A stretch of 64,000 bases of DNA from Gracilibacillus kekensis (GCF_900143085.1 NZ_FRCZ01000003.1:248001-312000); one strand, 5' to 3'; positions 19,523 to 29,871 are shown, counted from the stretch's first letter. Made by a program: numbers and translations. Notes: generated by a model not told the origin, from the sequence alone.

Positions 19523-20547
19523 TATATTCCTCTCCCTTCACGCCGAGCAAGGTAGAGGAAGATTGGAACCCCTACTAATGCAGTCATCGTACCTACTGGT
19601 GTCTCAAATGGCGGGTTTATCATTCGAGATGCGGTATCGGCTAGTACTAGCAGTAGTGCTCCTAAGATAGCTGCTGCAGGAATAATCCATTGATAATTTA
19701 CACCAACAAGAAAACGTGTAATGTGTGGAATCACTAGACCGATAAAACCAATGGTTCCTGCGACTGCAACTGCTGCTCCAGTTAAAAAGAGTACTACTAT
19801 TGTTGCAGTTACCTTAAGTACAAAGGTTTGTTGCCCCAATCCTTTTGAAACATCATCTCCTAAGTTTAGTACTGTAATAGATTTTGATAATAATAGGGCG
19901 ACAACGAGACCGATTAAAACAATCGGTGCCAGCAACTGTACATGAGTCCATTGGACACTGGCCACTCCACCTGCATACCAAAAGCTCATATCTTTCGCAA
20001 TATTAAAATGAATCGCTATACCAGACGATAGAGCACTTAACATAGATGTTACAGCAGTACCAGCTAATGCTAATTTAACAGGGGTAAGACCACTTTTAGA
20101 AATCGAGCCTACTCCAAAAACAATACCAGCTCCTAACCCTGCTCCTGCAAACGCCCATATCATCATAGAAAATGATGAAACTTGCGGTGTAATGGCCATA
20201 GCAACTGCGATCATAAAACTTGCACCTGCTGTCACTCCCATAATGGAGGGCGATGCCAACGCATTTCGAGTCATTCCCTGCATAATTGCTCCCGATACAG
20301 CGAGAGCAGCTCCAATTAATGCGGCGGCCAATCCGCGAGGTATACGTAAATTACGAATAATCTGATGTGCAGTTTCATTTGGATTATATTGTATAAGACT
20401 TTTCCATATTGTAGGTAAATCAACTTTTGCTGCACCATATAATGTAGATAGCCCAAGTGATAGTAACAATATAATAAACCCGCCTATAATTACGAAGGAA
20501 GCAATCAAAGGTCTAGACTTTTGTTTGTTTTTTTTATATAAAGACAT
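19522..20547 (-). CDS. Iron-siderophore ABC transporter permease (FecCD family, YfiZ-like)
   Basis: A 341-residue FecCD permease and the first gene of the minus-strand pair. It has NLRIPRGLAAALIGAALAVSGAIMQGMTRNALASPSIMGVTAGASF and later GFIGLVIPHITRFLVGVNYQWIIPAAAILGALLL. The start is taken at ATG 20547, with AAGGAG 10 nt upstream; the TTG at 20553 would leave only 4 nt. A Fur-box-like site lies about 25 bp upstream of the start, so iron repression is likely. It is divergent from the substrate-binding lipoprotein gene. Confidence 0.88.
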   Translation of the reverse strand: MSLYKKNKQKSRPLIASFVIIGGFIILLLSLGLSTLYGAAKVDLPTIWKSLIQYNPNETAHQIIRNLRIPRGLAAALIGAALAVSGAIMQGMTRNALASPSIMGVTAGASFMIAVAMAITPQVSSFSMMIWAFAGAGLGAGIVFGVGSISKSGLTPVKLALAGTAVTSMLSALSSGIAIHFNIAKDMSFWYAGGVASVQWTHVQLLAPIVLIGLVVALLLSKSITVLNLGDDVSKGLGQQTFVLKVTATIVVLFLTGAAVAVAGTIGFIGLVIPHITRFLVGVNYQWIIPAAAILGALLLVLADTASRMINPPFETPVGTMTALVGVPIFLYLARREGRGI

Positions 20548-20569
20548 TTTCAAGATACTCCTTAAACAT

Positions 20570-20584
20570 TGAGAACAATTTTCA
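20570..20584 (-). promoter_or_regulatory. Fur-box-like operator for the permease genes
   Basis: On the minus strand the 15-mer reads TGAAAATTGTTCTCA, close to the 7-1-7 Fur consensus TGATAATnATTATCA. It sits between the permease start codon and a possible minus-strand TATACT. Confidence 0.65.
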
Positions 20585-20665
20585 CCGATTCTAGTATAAT
20601 CGAAATATTAGGATTATGGTAGTAGAGCGGTTTTAAATTTGAAAAATATTTCTTGTAATTGAAAA

Positions 20666-20680
20666 TGAAAATTGTTATCA
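20666..20680 (+). promoter_or_regulatory. Fur-box-like operator for the siderophore-binding protein gene
   Basis: TGAAAATTGTTATCA matches the 7-1-7 Fur consensus at 12 of 14 informative positions, 67 bp before the start codon. It is nearly identical to the site facing the divergent permease genes. Confidence 0.72.
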
Positions 20681-20746
20681 TTTATAAGATAAGATTACAT
20701 CATGATAATTATAAGTGTATTACATATCAAAAGGGGGACATTTAAA

Positions 20747-21745
20747 ATGAAATCATACAAAAAAAGTTGGTTAATAGTATTAGTCACAATGTTCTTGCTG
20801 TTTTTAGTAGCTTGTGGCGATGGAGGAGAAACAGATTCTACAGAAGCTACTGGAGAAGATAACGAAGATACAGCGACTCCAGCTACTGACAGTGAAACTG
20901 AAGAACAAGGCACACGAACAGTAACAGATGCGATGGGCAATGAAGTAGAAGTTCCAGCAAAACCAGAAAGAGTGATTGGGTCATATCTCGAAGACTATTT
21001 GATTGCATTAGGAATTGAACCCGTTGCCCAATGGTCGGTTCGTGATGGAGAAGATGTTCAGGATTATTTACAAGATGATTTAGAAGGTGTTCCAACGATT
21101 CCAAGTGAATTACCTTATGAAGCTGTAACTTCTTTTGATCCAGACTTAATATTAATGGATTCTGCTAGTATGGTTGAAGACAATAAGTATAATCAATATA
21201 ACAAGATTGCACCGACATTTGTTGTAGGTACAGAAGAAAATAACGATTGGCGAGAAAAATTTCAGATTATTGCTGAAGTATTCGGGATGGAAGAAAAAGC
21301 AGAAGAAGTATTAGCGGAGTATGATACAAAAGCAGAAGAGGCTAAAGAGCAAATTCAAGCATCTATTGGTGATGAATCTGTTGCTGCATTATGGTTATTT
21401 GCCGATACTTTTTATATAGTTAGCGAGAACTTGTCGAGTGGTGATTTATTATATAATGAATTAGGATTGACAACTCCAAGTGTAGTATCGGAGATCTCTG
21501 AGACCACAACAGCAAATTGGTCGGAAATTTCTTTAGAGAAATTGGCGGAATTAGAAGCGGACCATATTTTTTTAGTAAATAGTGAAGATGGTTCAAGTGT
21601 ATTAGAGGATCCAATCTGGCAAAATATTCCCGCTGTACAAAAAGATAACATTTATGAGTATGACCGAAGCGCAAGCTGGTTATATGGAGGACCAATAGCC
21701 AACAGCCAAATGATAGACGACGCTCTAGAAAGTCTAGTTGAATAA
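20747..21745 (+). CDS. Iron-siderophore-binding lipoprotein (YfiY/FeuA-like)
   Basis: A 332-residue extracytoplasmic solute-binding protein anchored by lipid. The signal peptide MKSYKKSWLIVLVTMFLLFLVACG ends in an LVAC lipobox, with the lipidated Cys at about 24. An acidic Thr/Glu-rich linker follows, then the TroA/FecB-type fold: TVTDAMGNEVEVPAKPERVIG, YEAVTSFDPDLILMDSAS and YNKIAPTFVV. It delivers ferric siderophore to the divergently encoded permeases. The start at 20747 has AAGGGGGAC upstream; the longer frame from 20702 has no site. Fur control is likely. Ligand identity is not readable. Confidence 0.9.
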   Translation: MKSYKKSWLIVLVTMFLLFLVACGDGGETDSTEATGEDNEDTATPATDSETEEQGTRTVTDAMGNEVEVPAKPERVIGSYLEDYLIALGIEPVAQWSVRDGEDVQDYLQDDLEGVPTIPSELPYEAVTSFDPDLILMDSASMVEDNKYNQYNKIAPTFVVGTEENNDWREKFQIIAEVFGMEEKAEEVLAEYDTKAEEAKEQIQASIGDESVAALWLFADTFYIVSENLSSGDLLYNELGLTTPSVVSEISETTTANWSEISLEKLAELEADHIFLVNSEDGSSVLEDPIWQNIPAVQKDNIYEYDRSASWLYGGPIANSQMIDDALESLVE

Positions 21746-21750
21746 TAAAC

Positions 21751-21785
21751 AAAACGTTGAGCAATCACTGCTCAACGTTTTTTAT
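21751..21785 (+). terminator. Terminator of the siderophore-binding protein gene
   Basis: AAAACGTTGAGCA / TGCTCAACGTTTTTT stem with a 5-nt loop. Confidence 0.92.
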
Positions 21786-21844
21786 GTAAAGGATTTATGT
21801 CACCTCAGTTACTGCACAAAAGCAGGAAAGTGTTCAGTAAGACT

Positions 21845-22445
21845 TGTGGTGATTTTGACATGAAACATGAGCATAATATCCGCTCAGGCTTGCCCACTTC
21901 CTTTTCCATGGGCTTTTTCCTTCAGCTAACTTTTCCAAGCAAAAACCGCATGGAAAAGTGGATCTTCAGGAAAAAGGACCCCATTGGAGTGAAAGTGGCC
22001 GCCTTTGCTGAATGAAACACTACAAATATTGCAAATGCTAACATTTTGAGTTGTTAAAGATGTGAACATATTTTTGTTAATTATTATAAGTAATCTAAAG
22101 ATAAATTCATAGACGATACTGAATGCAAACATGATTATTCTTAATTGAGTTGTAGAACATTTCATAGCGAAGGCGTCCGTTTCCACTCCTGCTGGAAGTC
22201 TTTTCCACGTTGCTAACGGTCCGTAACAACCTGATAAGTTTCGCTAACAATCAGTGGCAACACCCCACTGATTGAAGTCTCACTTTATCCGAAGATCCAC
22301 TTTTTAAGCGAACTGTGCTTAAAAAGTTAGCTGAGGAGAAAAACCCGCGGAAAGGGAAACGGACAAGCCGGAGCGGTTGCTACACACATAATATCTCATA
22401 ATGACCACTACAGTTATGTCAGATAATCCATCTTTTGTTCAAAAG
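21845..22445. repeat. Composite inverted element E4 (type II) with nested repeat B
   Basis: A non-coding element upstream of relA. Unit F is at 21882-22009 (stem CTTTTCCAAGC / GCATGGAAAAG with one mismatch, loop AAAAACC). Unit R is at 22166-22376 (stem CTTTTTAAGC / GCTTAAAAAG, loop GAACTGT). Unit R is split by repeat family B at about 22206-22290. The spacer (22010-22165) is shared with E5, E6 and E7. The right end matches the reverse complement of the E2 left end. Confidence 0.85.
22206..22291. repeat. Repeat family B copy nested in element E4
   Basis: It runs from CACGTTGCTAACGGTCCGTA through CCTGATAAGTTTCGCTAACA to ACTGATTGAAGTCTCAC and TTTATCC. The inner part forms a hairpin, AATCAGTGG / CCACTGATT. 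It interrupts the stem of unit R between GGAAGT and ATCCGAAGATCC. Confidence 0.75.
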
Positions 22446-22610
22446 TATTTGCTTTTAAATTACGAGGAGATATTATTCTAAATCAGAGAAATGTATAAAA
22501 TGTCGAGAAATGAAAAAGAATTTAAGGAAATATTAGTGTTTTTTTGATATGATAGATAAAACACTTTATAAATAGTGGAGTGGGACAGTCTAATAATAAA
22601 AGGTGATTAC

Positions 22611-24815
22611 ATGGCAAAAGATAAAATTTTAGCGCCTGAAGATATTTTTGAAAAAGCAAAAAGCTATTTGAATGACGAAGATATAGCTTTTATTAAATAT
22701 GCCTATCAATATGCAGAAAAAGCACATGAAGGTCAATTTCGAAAATCAGGGGAACCCTATATCATTCATCCCGTACAGGTTGCTGGAATCTTACTCGATT
22801 TAAAATTGGATCCAGAAACAATCGCTGGCGGTTTTTTACATGATGTAGTAGAAGATACAGAAGTAACCGTTGAAGACTTAGAAGAAGCATTTAACGAAGA
22901 AGTCGCCATGCTTGTCGATGGTGTGACAAAGCTAGGTAAAATTAAATACATGTCAAAAGAAGCACAACAAGCTGAGAATCACCGGAAAATGTTTATTGCA
23001 ATGGCTAAAGATATACGAGTTATTTTAATCAAACTTTCTGATCGTCTGCATAATATGCGAACCTTGAAACATTTACCTGCTGAAAAGCAACGCCGCATTT
23101 CCAATGAGACGATAGAAATATTTGCTCCATTAGCACACCGTTTAGGGATTTCAGCTATCAAGTGGGAACTAGAAGATACTGCACTTCGTTATTTGAACCC
23201 ACAACAATACTATCGAATCGTGCATTTAATGAAACAGAAACGCGAAGAACGTGTCTATTATATTGAAGAAGTAATGGACGAGGTGAAAAAACAATTAGAA
23301 GAAGTTAATATCGAAGCAGAATTTTCTGGTAGACCAAAACACTTATACAGTATTTATCGCAAAATGATGCTTCAAAAAAAGCAATTTAATGAAATATATG
23401 ACTTGTTAGCAGTTCGGATCATTGTTTCCAGTATTAAAGATTGTTATGCCGTTTTAGGTATCATTCATACTTGCTGGAAACCAATGCCTGGTCGTTTTAA
23501 AGATTATATCGCAATGCCAAAGCCAAACCTTTATCAATCATTGCACACAACGGTGATTGGGCCTAAGGGAGCCCCACTTGAAGTGCAGATTCGAACGAAA
23601 GAAATGCATGAAATTGCAGAATATGGGATTGCTGCACACTGGGCTTATAAAGAAGGTAAATCGGTAAAGCCATCACAACAATCAAATGAAGATCGGCTTG
23701 CTTGGTTCCGTGAAATATTAGAGTGGCAGAATGACGCAGATGATGCGGAAGAATTTATGGAATCATTAAAAGTCGATCTTTTTTCAGATATGGTCTATGT
23801 TTTTACTCCAAAAGGTGATGTCATAGAGCTACCAAGAGGCTCTGTACCATTAGATTTTGCTTATAAAATTCATACCGAAGTTGGCAACCATACGATTGGC
23901 TCAAAAATTAATGGCAAGATGGAACCACTTGATTACCAATTGAAAAATGGTGATATTGTTGAAGTCATGACTTCTAAGCACTCTTATGGTCCTTCTCAGG
24001 ATTGGCTGAAAATGACGCAAACATCACAAGCAAAAAATAAAATAAAACAGTTTTTCAAGAAACAACGTCGTGATGAGAACGTAATAAAAGGCCGTGAAAT
24101 GATTGAAACAGAAATTAAACACGCTGGTTTTGAACCTAAAGAAGTGTTGACTGAAGATAATATTCAACTTGCATTAGAGAAATTCAATTTTGCTACCGAG
24201 GAAGATATGTCTGCAGCAGTGGGGTATCATGGAATTACAGCTGCGCAAATTGTCACACGTCTTACAGATAAAATCAGAGAACAACAAGAAAAAAATAAAG
24301 ATATTGAAGAAACGATTGAAGAAGTAAATGCTAGCGGACAATCGATGAAGAAAAAATCGAAGCGTGACTCAGGTGTGCGTGTCGAGGGTGTCGACAACAT
24401 GCTGATACGTGTTTCTAAGTGTTGTAACCCTGTTCCAGGCGATGAGATCGTTGGCTATATTACGAAAGGTCGAGGTGTATCTGTACATCGTAAGGATTGT
24501 CCTAACGTCAATACAGCAGAAGCAGAGGATCGATTAATATTTGTTGAATGGGAGAACGAAGAGTCCGAAACAAAATCTTATCATGTGGATCTAGAGATCT
24601 CAGGTTACGATCGTCGAGGTTTACTAAATGATGTCTTGCAAGTTATTAATGAATCGAAAACAAACATCATAGCAGTGACAGGGAAATCAGATCGGAATAA
24701 AATAGCGATCATCCATGTTACCATTTTGATTCATAACATTAACCATTTACGGCGTATTGTTGATCGTTTAAAACAGATACAAGATGTATATACCGTTGAA
24801 AGAACAATTCAATAA
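22611..24815 (+). CDS. relA: Bifunctional (p)ppGpp synthetase/hydrolase RelA (Rel)
   Basis: A 734-residue long-form RSH enzyme that makes and degrades the stringent-response alarmones. The HD hydrolase domain is near 50-200, with [13 protein letters not shown] carrying the HD pair at 77-78. The synthetase domain is near 240-390, with [13 protein letters not shown]; the RxKD form is that of bifunctional enzymes. The TGS domain has [20 protein letters not shown], a zinc-finger-like segment has [17 protein letters not shown], and an ACT domain lies at the C-terminus. The start at ATG 22611 gives exactly the B. subtilis length, with AAAGGTGATT upstream. It is followed 15 nt later by dtd. Element E4 lies in its upstream region. 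Confidence 0.97.
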   Translation: MAKDKILAPEDIFEKAKSYLNDEDIAFIKYAYQYAEKAHEGQFRKSGEPYIIHPVQVAGILLDLKLDPETIAGGFLHDVVEDTEVTVEDLEEAFNEEVAMLVDGVTKLGKIKYMSKEAQQAENHRKMFIAMAKDIRVILIKLSDRLHNMRTLKHLPAEKQRRISNETIEIFAPLAHRLGISAIKWELEDTALRYLNPQQYYRIVHLMKQKREERVYYIEEVMDEVKKQLEEVNIEAEFSGRPKHLYSIYRKMMLQKKQFNEIYDLLAVRIIVSSIKDCYAVLGIIHTCWKPMPGRFKDYIAMPKPNLYQSLHTTVIGPKGAPLEVQIRTKEMHEIAEYGIAAHWAYKEGKSVKPSQQSNEDRLAWFREILEWQNDADDAEEFMESLKVDLFSDMVYVFTPKGDVIELPRGSVPLDFAYKIHTEVGNHTIGSKINGKMEPLDYQLKNGDIVEVMTSKHSYGPSQDWLKMTQTSQAKNKIKQFFKKQRRDENVIKGREMIETEIKHAGFEPKEVLTEDNIQLALEKFNFATEEDMSAAVGYHGITAAQIVTRLTDKIREQQEKNKDIEETIEEVNASGQSMKKKSKRDSGVRVEGVDNMLIRVSKCCNPVPGDEIVGYITKGRGVSVHRKDCPNVNTAEAEDRLIFVEWENEESETKSYHVDLEISGYDRRGLLNDVLQVINESKTNIIAVTGKSDRNKIAIIHVTILIHNINHLRRIVDRLKQIQDVYTVERTIQ

Positions 24816-24830
24816 AGGTAGGGAACGGAT

Positions 24831-25289
24831 ATGAAAGTAGTATTACAACGTGCATATGACGCTTCTGTTGTGGTTGGGAAAGAAATTATCGGAAAAATCG
24901 ACCATGGATTTGTTGCATTCATTGGAGTAACCCATCAGGATACAGAAGAGGATGTCGATTACTTAGTTAATAAAGCCGTGCATTTGCGTGTGTTTGAAGA
25001 TAAGGAAGGAAAGATGAATTTGTCTTTAAAAGACGTAGAAGGTAGCATCTTATCGATTTCTCAATTTACACTATATGGTGACACGAGAAAAGGTAGAAGA
25101 CCTAACTTTATGAATGCTGCGAAACCAGAGCTTGCAGATAAGTTGTACCAAGAATTTAATGAAAAAATCCGATCGATGGGAGTTCATGTCGAAACAGGTT
25201 CTTTTGGAGAAATGATGGATGTTTCACTCACAAATAATGGACCTGTAACCATGATAATTGACTCAGATGAACGTAACAAAAAGAAATAA
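24831..25289 (+). CDS. dtd: D-aminoacyl-tRNA deacylase
   Basis: A 152-residue enzyme that frees tRNA mischarged with D-amino acids or glycine. The two active-site motifs are present: [19 protein letters not shown] at about 76-94 and [11 protein letters not shown] at about 135-145 (the family's NxGPVT). Length is typical. It sits in the relA-dtd operon and ends at a bidirectional terminator shared with the convergent amidase gene. Confidence 0.97.
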   Translation: MKVVLQRAYDASVVVGKEIIGKIDHGFVAFIGVTHQDTEEDVDYLVNKAVHLRVFEDKEGKMNLSLKDVEGSILSISQFTLYGDTRKGRRPNFMNAAKPELADKLYQEFNEKIRSMGVHVETGSFGEMMDVSLTNNGPVTMIIDSDERNKKK

Positions 25290-25308
25290 TTTTATAGTAT
25301 CAATAATA

Positions 25309-25350
25309 AACAGAAAGCTTGAGTTAACTAACTCAAGCTTTCTGTTTTTC
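25309..25350. terminator. Bidirectional terminator between dtd and the amidase gene
   Basis: A long stem AACAGAAAGCTTGAGTTA / TAACTCAAGCTTTCTGTT with a 2-4 nt loop and flanking T/A runs on both strands. Confidence 0.9.
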
Positions 25351-25362
25351 AATAATTGCACA

Positions 25363-26259
25363 TTATTTAAAATATGCCTGTAATCCTGCTACAATTCCTC
25401 TGCTTATTGCTTCTAAATAAACGATTGATTGTACATGCATTTCTTCGGTTTGATTGGAAATAAACCCTAATTCCAATAGTAAAGATGGCCGATGATTCGT
25501 TCGTAAAACTTGCAAATCACGTTGTTCGATTCCACGATCACTAGTATCTGTTTGACTAATGATACCTTCATGAACATATTCAGCTAATGGCTGATCGCGA
25601 TCAGAATAATAATAAGTATCAATTCCTTTAACAGTCGGATATTCAGGGGTGCTATTATAGTGTAGACTTAGGAAAACATCCGCACGATGTAGATTGGCAA
25701 AAGTTACCCTGCTTGTTAATGGAATATATTGATCTCTGGTTCGTGTAAGAAACACTTCCGCTCCTTGATCCTCCAAAATCTCCTTCATCACATTTGCAGT
25801 TCGCAGTGTATAAAGGCTCTCATATCCTTCCGATGCTCCAATAGCACCAACATCTCTTCCCCCATGTCCCGGATCAATTACAATTCGTTTACCAGTAAGG
25901 TTACCACTTTGATTTATTTCCTTCGATTCACTAATTTTCGCTTTCTCCGTCTCACCATCGTCAACTTGTTCAGGCTCTTCAGTTTCAATTGAAGTTTCTG
26001 ACTCAAGAATAGAAAAATAATCCTTATGTATCCATCCTTCTTCACCTGTTACTTGTATTTTTACCCAATCACCTGATTCCTCTAGTATTGGGTAGTTTTC
26101 TGGAGGATTGACTTGTGCTATAACATCATATTCTGTTCCAGGTCCAGTTCGTACGTTTAAATTTTCTCCTTCAATTTGGGCCTCTTTTGCATAAATAAGA
26201 ACGGACATAGAAAAGATAAGAACAATACCGACAATTGTAACAAAACTCACTTTTTTCAA
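25363..26259 (-). CDS. N-acetylmuramoyl-L-alanine amidase with SH3b domain (YrvJ-like)
   Basis: A secreted cell-wall hydrolase of about 298 residues. An N-terminal hydrophobic segment (VSFVTIVGIVLIFSMSVLIYA) serves as signal peptide or anchor. One bacterial SH3 domain (ENLNVRTGPGTEYDVIAQV...GWIHKDYF) follows, then an acidic linker and an Amidase_3 catalytic domain. Zinc ligands are in VIDPGHGGRD, an EGYESLYTLR glutamate and FLSLHYNS; the catalytic Glu is in SLLLELGFISN. B. subtilis yrvJ, which has several SH3b domains, lies at the same place between dtd and hisS; this copy has only one. The start is probably TTG 26259, with GAAGGGA 12 nt upstream; the frame extends to 26280 without a site. 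Confidence 0.85.
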   Translation of the reverse strand: MKKVSFVTIVGIVLIFSMSVLIYAKEAQIEGENLNVRTGPGTEYDVIAQVNPPENYPILEESGDWVKIQVTGEEGWIHKDYFSILESETSIETEEPEQVDDGETEKAKISESKEINQSGNLTGKRIVIDPGHGGRDVGAIGASEGYESLYTLRTANVMKEILEDQGAEVFLTRTRDQYIPLTSRVTFANLHRADVFLSLHYNSTPEYPTVKGIDTYYYSDRDQPLAEYVHEGIISQTDTSDRGIEQRDLQVLRTNHRPSLLLELGFISNQTEEMHVQSIVYLEAISRGIVAGLQAYFK

Positions 26260-26342
26260 GGTAGGATTACATCCCTTCAACTAAGTATCACTTCTATCTT
26301 ATCGAAAATAGAATAAAAAGTAAAAAAGGAATGAAAAAAGTC

Positions 26343-26516
26343 ATGCGCACAAGCTATAAACATAAAAGAACTGCTGCTACAAATCATTTTCAGACAAATC
26401 ATACTCATCAATACAAAGAATATCAGCAAAGAGATTATCAGACTGAAATTGCCGCTCAGTTCGATATCGCTTTACATTCTACACAGAAAATAGCGAAAAA
26501 TAAAAAACGAACTTGA
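26343..26516 (+). CDS. Small basic hypothetical protein
   Basis: A 57-residue His/Lys/Gln-rich frame (MRTSYKHKRTAATNHFQTNHTHQYKEY...) lies between the amidase gene and the hisS leader. An AAAAAGGA run lies 12 nt upstream of this ATG, or directly against an earlier ATG at 26331. I recognise no domain, signal peptide or membrane span. The stop codon lies against the -35 box of the hisS promoter. B. subtilis has a small gene (yrzK) in this interval, but I cannot confirm similarity. It may be non-functional. Confidence 0.35.
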   Translation: MRTSYKHKRTAATNHFQTNHTHQYKEYQQRDYQTEIAAQFDIALHSTQKIAKNKKRT

Positions 26517-26542
26517 CAACTCAGTAAATAAACGATTATGAT
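26513..26542 (+). promoter_or_regulatory. Sigma-A promoter of hisS-aspS
   Basis: TTGACA (26513-26518) and TATGAT (26537-26542) with 18-nt spacing, about 300 bp before hisS, as expected for a T-box leader. Confidence 0.82.
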
Positions 26543-26559
26543 ATAAACAATTCTTAAAT

Positions 26560-26813
26560 TTAAATGTAAATGAAAATACCATAGAAGGAAAAAGTAACGG
26601 AGCAAACAGTAACGAAGAGAGAGAATTCCCTGGCTGTAAGAATTCTTGTTAACTGACTCACGTGAAAGACATTCTGGAGGTTTCGTGCTGAAGTTGAGTA
26701 AGTATGAACGTAGGCAGGCGTTAACTGTTTGAGTGGGAGTATGCGTACTTCAACTAGGGTGGCAACACGGGTAATCTCTCGTCCCTTTTTTAGGGGTGGG
26801 AGTTTTTTTGTGC
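26560..26813 (+). promoter_or_regulatory. T-box leader of hisS-aspS (tRNA-sensing riboswitch)
   Basis: A long 5' leader with the T-box sequence AGGGTGGCAACACGGG at about 26755-26770, followed by a terminator CTCTCGTCCCT / AGGGGTGGGAG and a T-run (26775-26812). Uncharged tRNA would stabilise the antiterminator through its CCA end and allow hisS-aspS expression. The likely specifier is CAC (His) at 26659-26661; a GAC (Asp) triplet lies one base upstream at 26655-26657. The T-box core differs from the usual GGTACCGCGG form. The specifier assignment is by eye. Confidence 0.88.
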
Positions 26814-26845
26814 AAAAAATTCACTAAGTAAGTGGGGGAGATTAG

Positions 26846-28108
26846 ATGAAAGCGCCTAGAGGAACACAGGATTTATTACCAGGTGTAACAGAAAAATGGC
26901 AATATGTTGAAGAGAAATTAAAAGAATTAAGTGGTCGTTTTCATTACCAAGAGATACGCACGCCAATTTTTGAACATACAGAATTGTTTCAACGTGGTGT
27001 AGGGGATACAACTGATATTGTGCAGAAAGAAATGTACACCTTTTTAGATAAAGGAGAGCGAAGTATTACTTTGCGTCCAGAAGGTACAGCTTCTGTTGTT
27101 CGATCATTTGTGCAGCATAAATTATTTGGGTCTCCAAATCAGCCAACAAAATTATTTTATATCGGACCTATGTTTCGATATGAGAGACCACAGCAAGGTC
27201 GAATGCGCCAATTTGTTCAATATGGTGTGGAAGCATTAGGGAGTGCTGATCCTGCTATCGATGCTGAGGTAATTTCGTTAGCAATGAACGCTTACCAAAC
27301 ATTAGGTCTGAAATCATTAAAACTAGCAATTAACAGTCTTGGTGATCAGGAAAGTCGCGAGAATCACCGTCAGGCATTAGTTGATCACTTTACACCAGTA
27401 AAAGAAGAATTGTGTGGGGATTGTCAAAACAGATTAGAGCAAAATCCATTACGTGTACTGGACTGTAAAAAAGATCGAGATCATCCGAAAATGCAAGATG
27501 CACCATCGATTTTGTCTTATTTAAACACGAATTCCAATGTCTATTTTGAAAAAGTCAAAGCCTATCTAGATGTAATGGGTATAGAATACCAAGTAGACCC
27601 GAATTTAGTTCGAGGGTTAGATTATTATAACCACACAGCCTTTGAAATTATGAGTGATGCTGAGGGATTTGGTGCTATTACAACGTTATCAGGTGGTGGA
27701 CGATATAATGGCCTTGTACAAGATCTTGGAGGTCCAGAGACTCCGGGTATTGGTTTTGCATTAAGTATCGAGCGCTTATTGATGGCATTGGAAGCTGAAG
27801 GTGTTGTACTACCAATCGATGAACAATTGGATTGTTATGTGGTCGCATTAGGTGAAGATGCCAATTTAAAAGCGGCTGCGATTGTTAATGATTTACGTCA
27901 AGCTGGGATTCAAGTAGATAAGGATTATCAGGATAAAAAATTCAAAGGTCAATTTAAAGCAGCAGATCGCTTAAAAACAAAGTTCGTTTTAGTACTTGGT
28001 GATGATGAATTATCTAAAAATCAGATTGCTGTTAAAAACATGGAAACAGGTGAACAAGAAACAGTAGCTATAGATCAACTAATCAGACATATGCAAGGGA
28101 TATTATAA
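26846..28108 (+). CDS. hisS: Histidyl-tRNA synthetase
   Basis: A 420-residue class II synthetase that charges tRNA-His. It has [12 protein letters not shown] at the N-terminus, motif 2 [23 protein letters not shown], the histidine-specific [14 protein letters not shown] near 250-264, motif 3 [15 protein letters not shown], and a C-terminal anticodon-binding domain. GGGGGAG precedes the ATG. It is co-transcribed with aspS (11-nt gap) and controlled by the upstream T-box. Confidence 0.98.
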   Translation: MKAPRGTQDLLPGVTEKWQYVEEKLKELSGRFHYQEIRTPIFEHTELFQRGVGDTTDIVQKEMYTFLDKGERSITLRPEGTASVVRSFVQHKLFGSPNQPTKLFYIGPMFRYERPQQGRMRQFVQYGVEALGSADPAIDAEVISLAMNAYQTLGLKSLKLAINSLGDQESRENHRQALVDHFTPVKEELCGDCQNRLEQNPLRVLDCKKDRDHPKMQDAPSILSYLNTNSNVYFEKVKAYLDVMGIEYQVDPNLVRGLDYYNHTAFEIMSDAEGFGAITTLSGGGRYNGLVQDLGGPETPGIGFALSIERLLMALEAEGVVLPIDEQLDCYVVALGEDANLKAAAIVNDLRQAGIQVDKDYQDKKFKGQFKAADRLKTKFVLVLGDDELSKNQIAVKNMETGEQETVAIDQLIRHMQGIL

Positions 28109-28119
28109 GGGGGATAATT

Positions 28120-29871
28120 ATGCGCACGCTAGCAGGAACATTACGAAAAGAACATGTAAATCAAGAAGTTACTTTAAAAGGTTGGGTCCAGAAGCGACGT
28201 GATTTAGGTGAAATTATTTTTATCGATTTGCGTGACCGTTCTGGTGTCGTACAAATCGTATTTAATGCTGAAAATGGCAAAGAGACGCATGCCATTGGTG
28301 ACAGTGTACGAAGTGAATATGTAATAGAAATTAAAGGGAATGTCGTTGAAAGAGATCCAGAAACGGTTAATCCAAAAATTGATACAGGGGACATTGAAGT
28401 TTTTGTAACAGAAATCAATGTATTAAACGAAGCAAAAACACCACCTTTTTCATTAACAGATGATATTGATGTTGCTGAAGACGTTCGACTCAAATATCGT
28501 TACTTAGACTTGCGTCGTGAGGTAATGCAAGAAACATTCAAGCTACGTCATCAAGCAACACAATCAATACGTGAATTTTTAAACGAAGAAGCCTTTTTAG
28601 AAATGGAAACACCGATGTTAACGAAAAGTACTCCTGAAGGTGCTCGTGACTACTTAGTGCCCAGTCGTGTTCATGAAGGTTATTTTTATGCATTACCACA
28701 GTCACCACAGTTGTTTAAACAATTATTAATGGTATCAGGATTTGAAAAATATTATCAATTTGCCCGTTGTTTCCGTGACGAAGACCTTCGTGCCGATCGT
28801 CAACCGGAATTTACGCAAATCGATATCGAAACATCTTTCATGACAATGGATGACATTATTGAAATGACCGAACGTATGATGACTAAGGTAATGAAAGATG
28901 TAAAAGGATTAGATATCCAGACGCCATTTACACGGATGCCATATGATGAGGCAATGGAGCGTTTTGGTTCAGATAAACCAGATGTTCGTTTTGAAATGGA
29001 ATTAGTTAATATGTCGAAAGTTGTTAAAGAGTCTGGCTTTAAAGTATTCCGCCAAGCTGTTGAAAACGGTGGAAAAGTGAGTGGCTTGAACTTAAAAGGC
29101 AAAGCAGACCTCTACTCACGAAAAGATCTGGACAATATGACAGACTTTGCTAAAATTTATGGAGCAAAAGGATTAGCTTGGTTGAAGGTCGAAGAAGAAT
29201 CACTAGTTGGTCCAATTGCTAAATTTTTCTCTGAAGAAGAACAAGGACAATTCCGTCAGTTGTTAGATGCGCATGCAGGAGATATCCTATTCTTTGTAGC
29301 AGACAAGAAACAAGTTGTCTACGATACACTAGGAGCATTGCGCCAGAAATTAGCGAAAGATCATGATTTAATTGATGAGAGCAAATTTGAGTTTCTCTGG
29401 ATTACGGATTGGCCATTATTAGAATATGATGAAGAAGCTGGACGTTATCATGCAGCACACCATCCTTTTACAATGCCATTCGAATCTGATTTTGATAAAT
29501 TAGATACAGATCCTGGCGAAGTGCGTGCACAAGCGTATGACTTAGTATTGAATGGATATGAACTAGGTGGAGGATCGTTACGTATTTATAAACGTGAGAT
29601 GCAAAATCAAATGTTCGAAAAATTAGGATTTACAACAGAAGAAGCAGAATCTCAATTCGGATTCTTGTTAGATGCATTAGATTTTGGCGCACCACCACAC
29701 GGAGGGATAGCTTTAGGGTTTGACCGCTTTATTATGCTACTTGCAGGCCGTACAAATCTAAGAGATACCATTTTATTTCCGAAAACAGCTTCTGCTTCAG
29801 ATCCAATGACAGATGCGCCAAGCGCTGTAGATCATAAGCAACTAAATGAACTGCATTTGAAATTAAAATAA
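28120..29871 (+). CDS. aspS: Aspartyl-tRNA synthetase
   Basis: A 583-residue class IIb synthetase. An N-terminal OB-fold anticodon-binding domain ([32 protein letters not shown]) is followed by motif 1 [25 protein letters not shown], motif 2 [18 protein letters not shown], the bacterial GAD insertion and motif 3 [13 protein letters not shown]. Length is normal for the bacterial form. It is the second gene of the T-box-regulated hisS operon. I cannot tell from sequence whether it also charges tRNA-Asn. Confidence 0.98.
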   Translation: MRTLAGTLRKEHVNQEVTLKGWVQKRRDLGEIIFIDLRDRSGVVQIVFNAENGKETHAIGDSVRSEYVIEIKGNVVERDPETVNPKIDTGDIEVFVTEINVLNEAKTPPFSLTDDIDVAEDVRLKYRYLDLRREVMQETFKLRHQATQSIREFLNEEAFLEMETPMLTKSTPEGARDYLVPSRVHEGYFYALPQSPQLFKQLLMVSGFEKYYQFARCFRDEDLRADRQPEFTQIDIETSFMTMDDIIEMTERMMTKVMKDVKGLDIQTPFTRMPYDEAMERFGSDKPDVRFEMELVNMSKVVKESGFKVFRQAVENGGKVSGLNLKGKADLYSRKDLDNMTDFAKIYGAKGLAWLKVEEESLVGPIAKFFSEEEQGQFRQLLDAHAGDILFFVADKKQVVYDTLGALRQKLAKDHDLIDESKFEFLWITDWPLLEYDEEAGRYHAAHHPFTMPFESDFDKLDTDPGEVRAQAYDLVLNGYELGGGSLRIYKREMQNQMFEKLGFTTEEAESQFGFLLDALDFGAPPHGGIALGFDRFIMLLAGRTNLRDTILFPKTASASDPMTDAPSAVDHKQLNELHLKLK

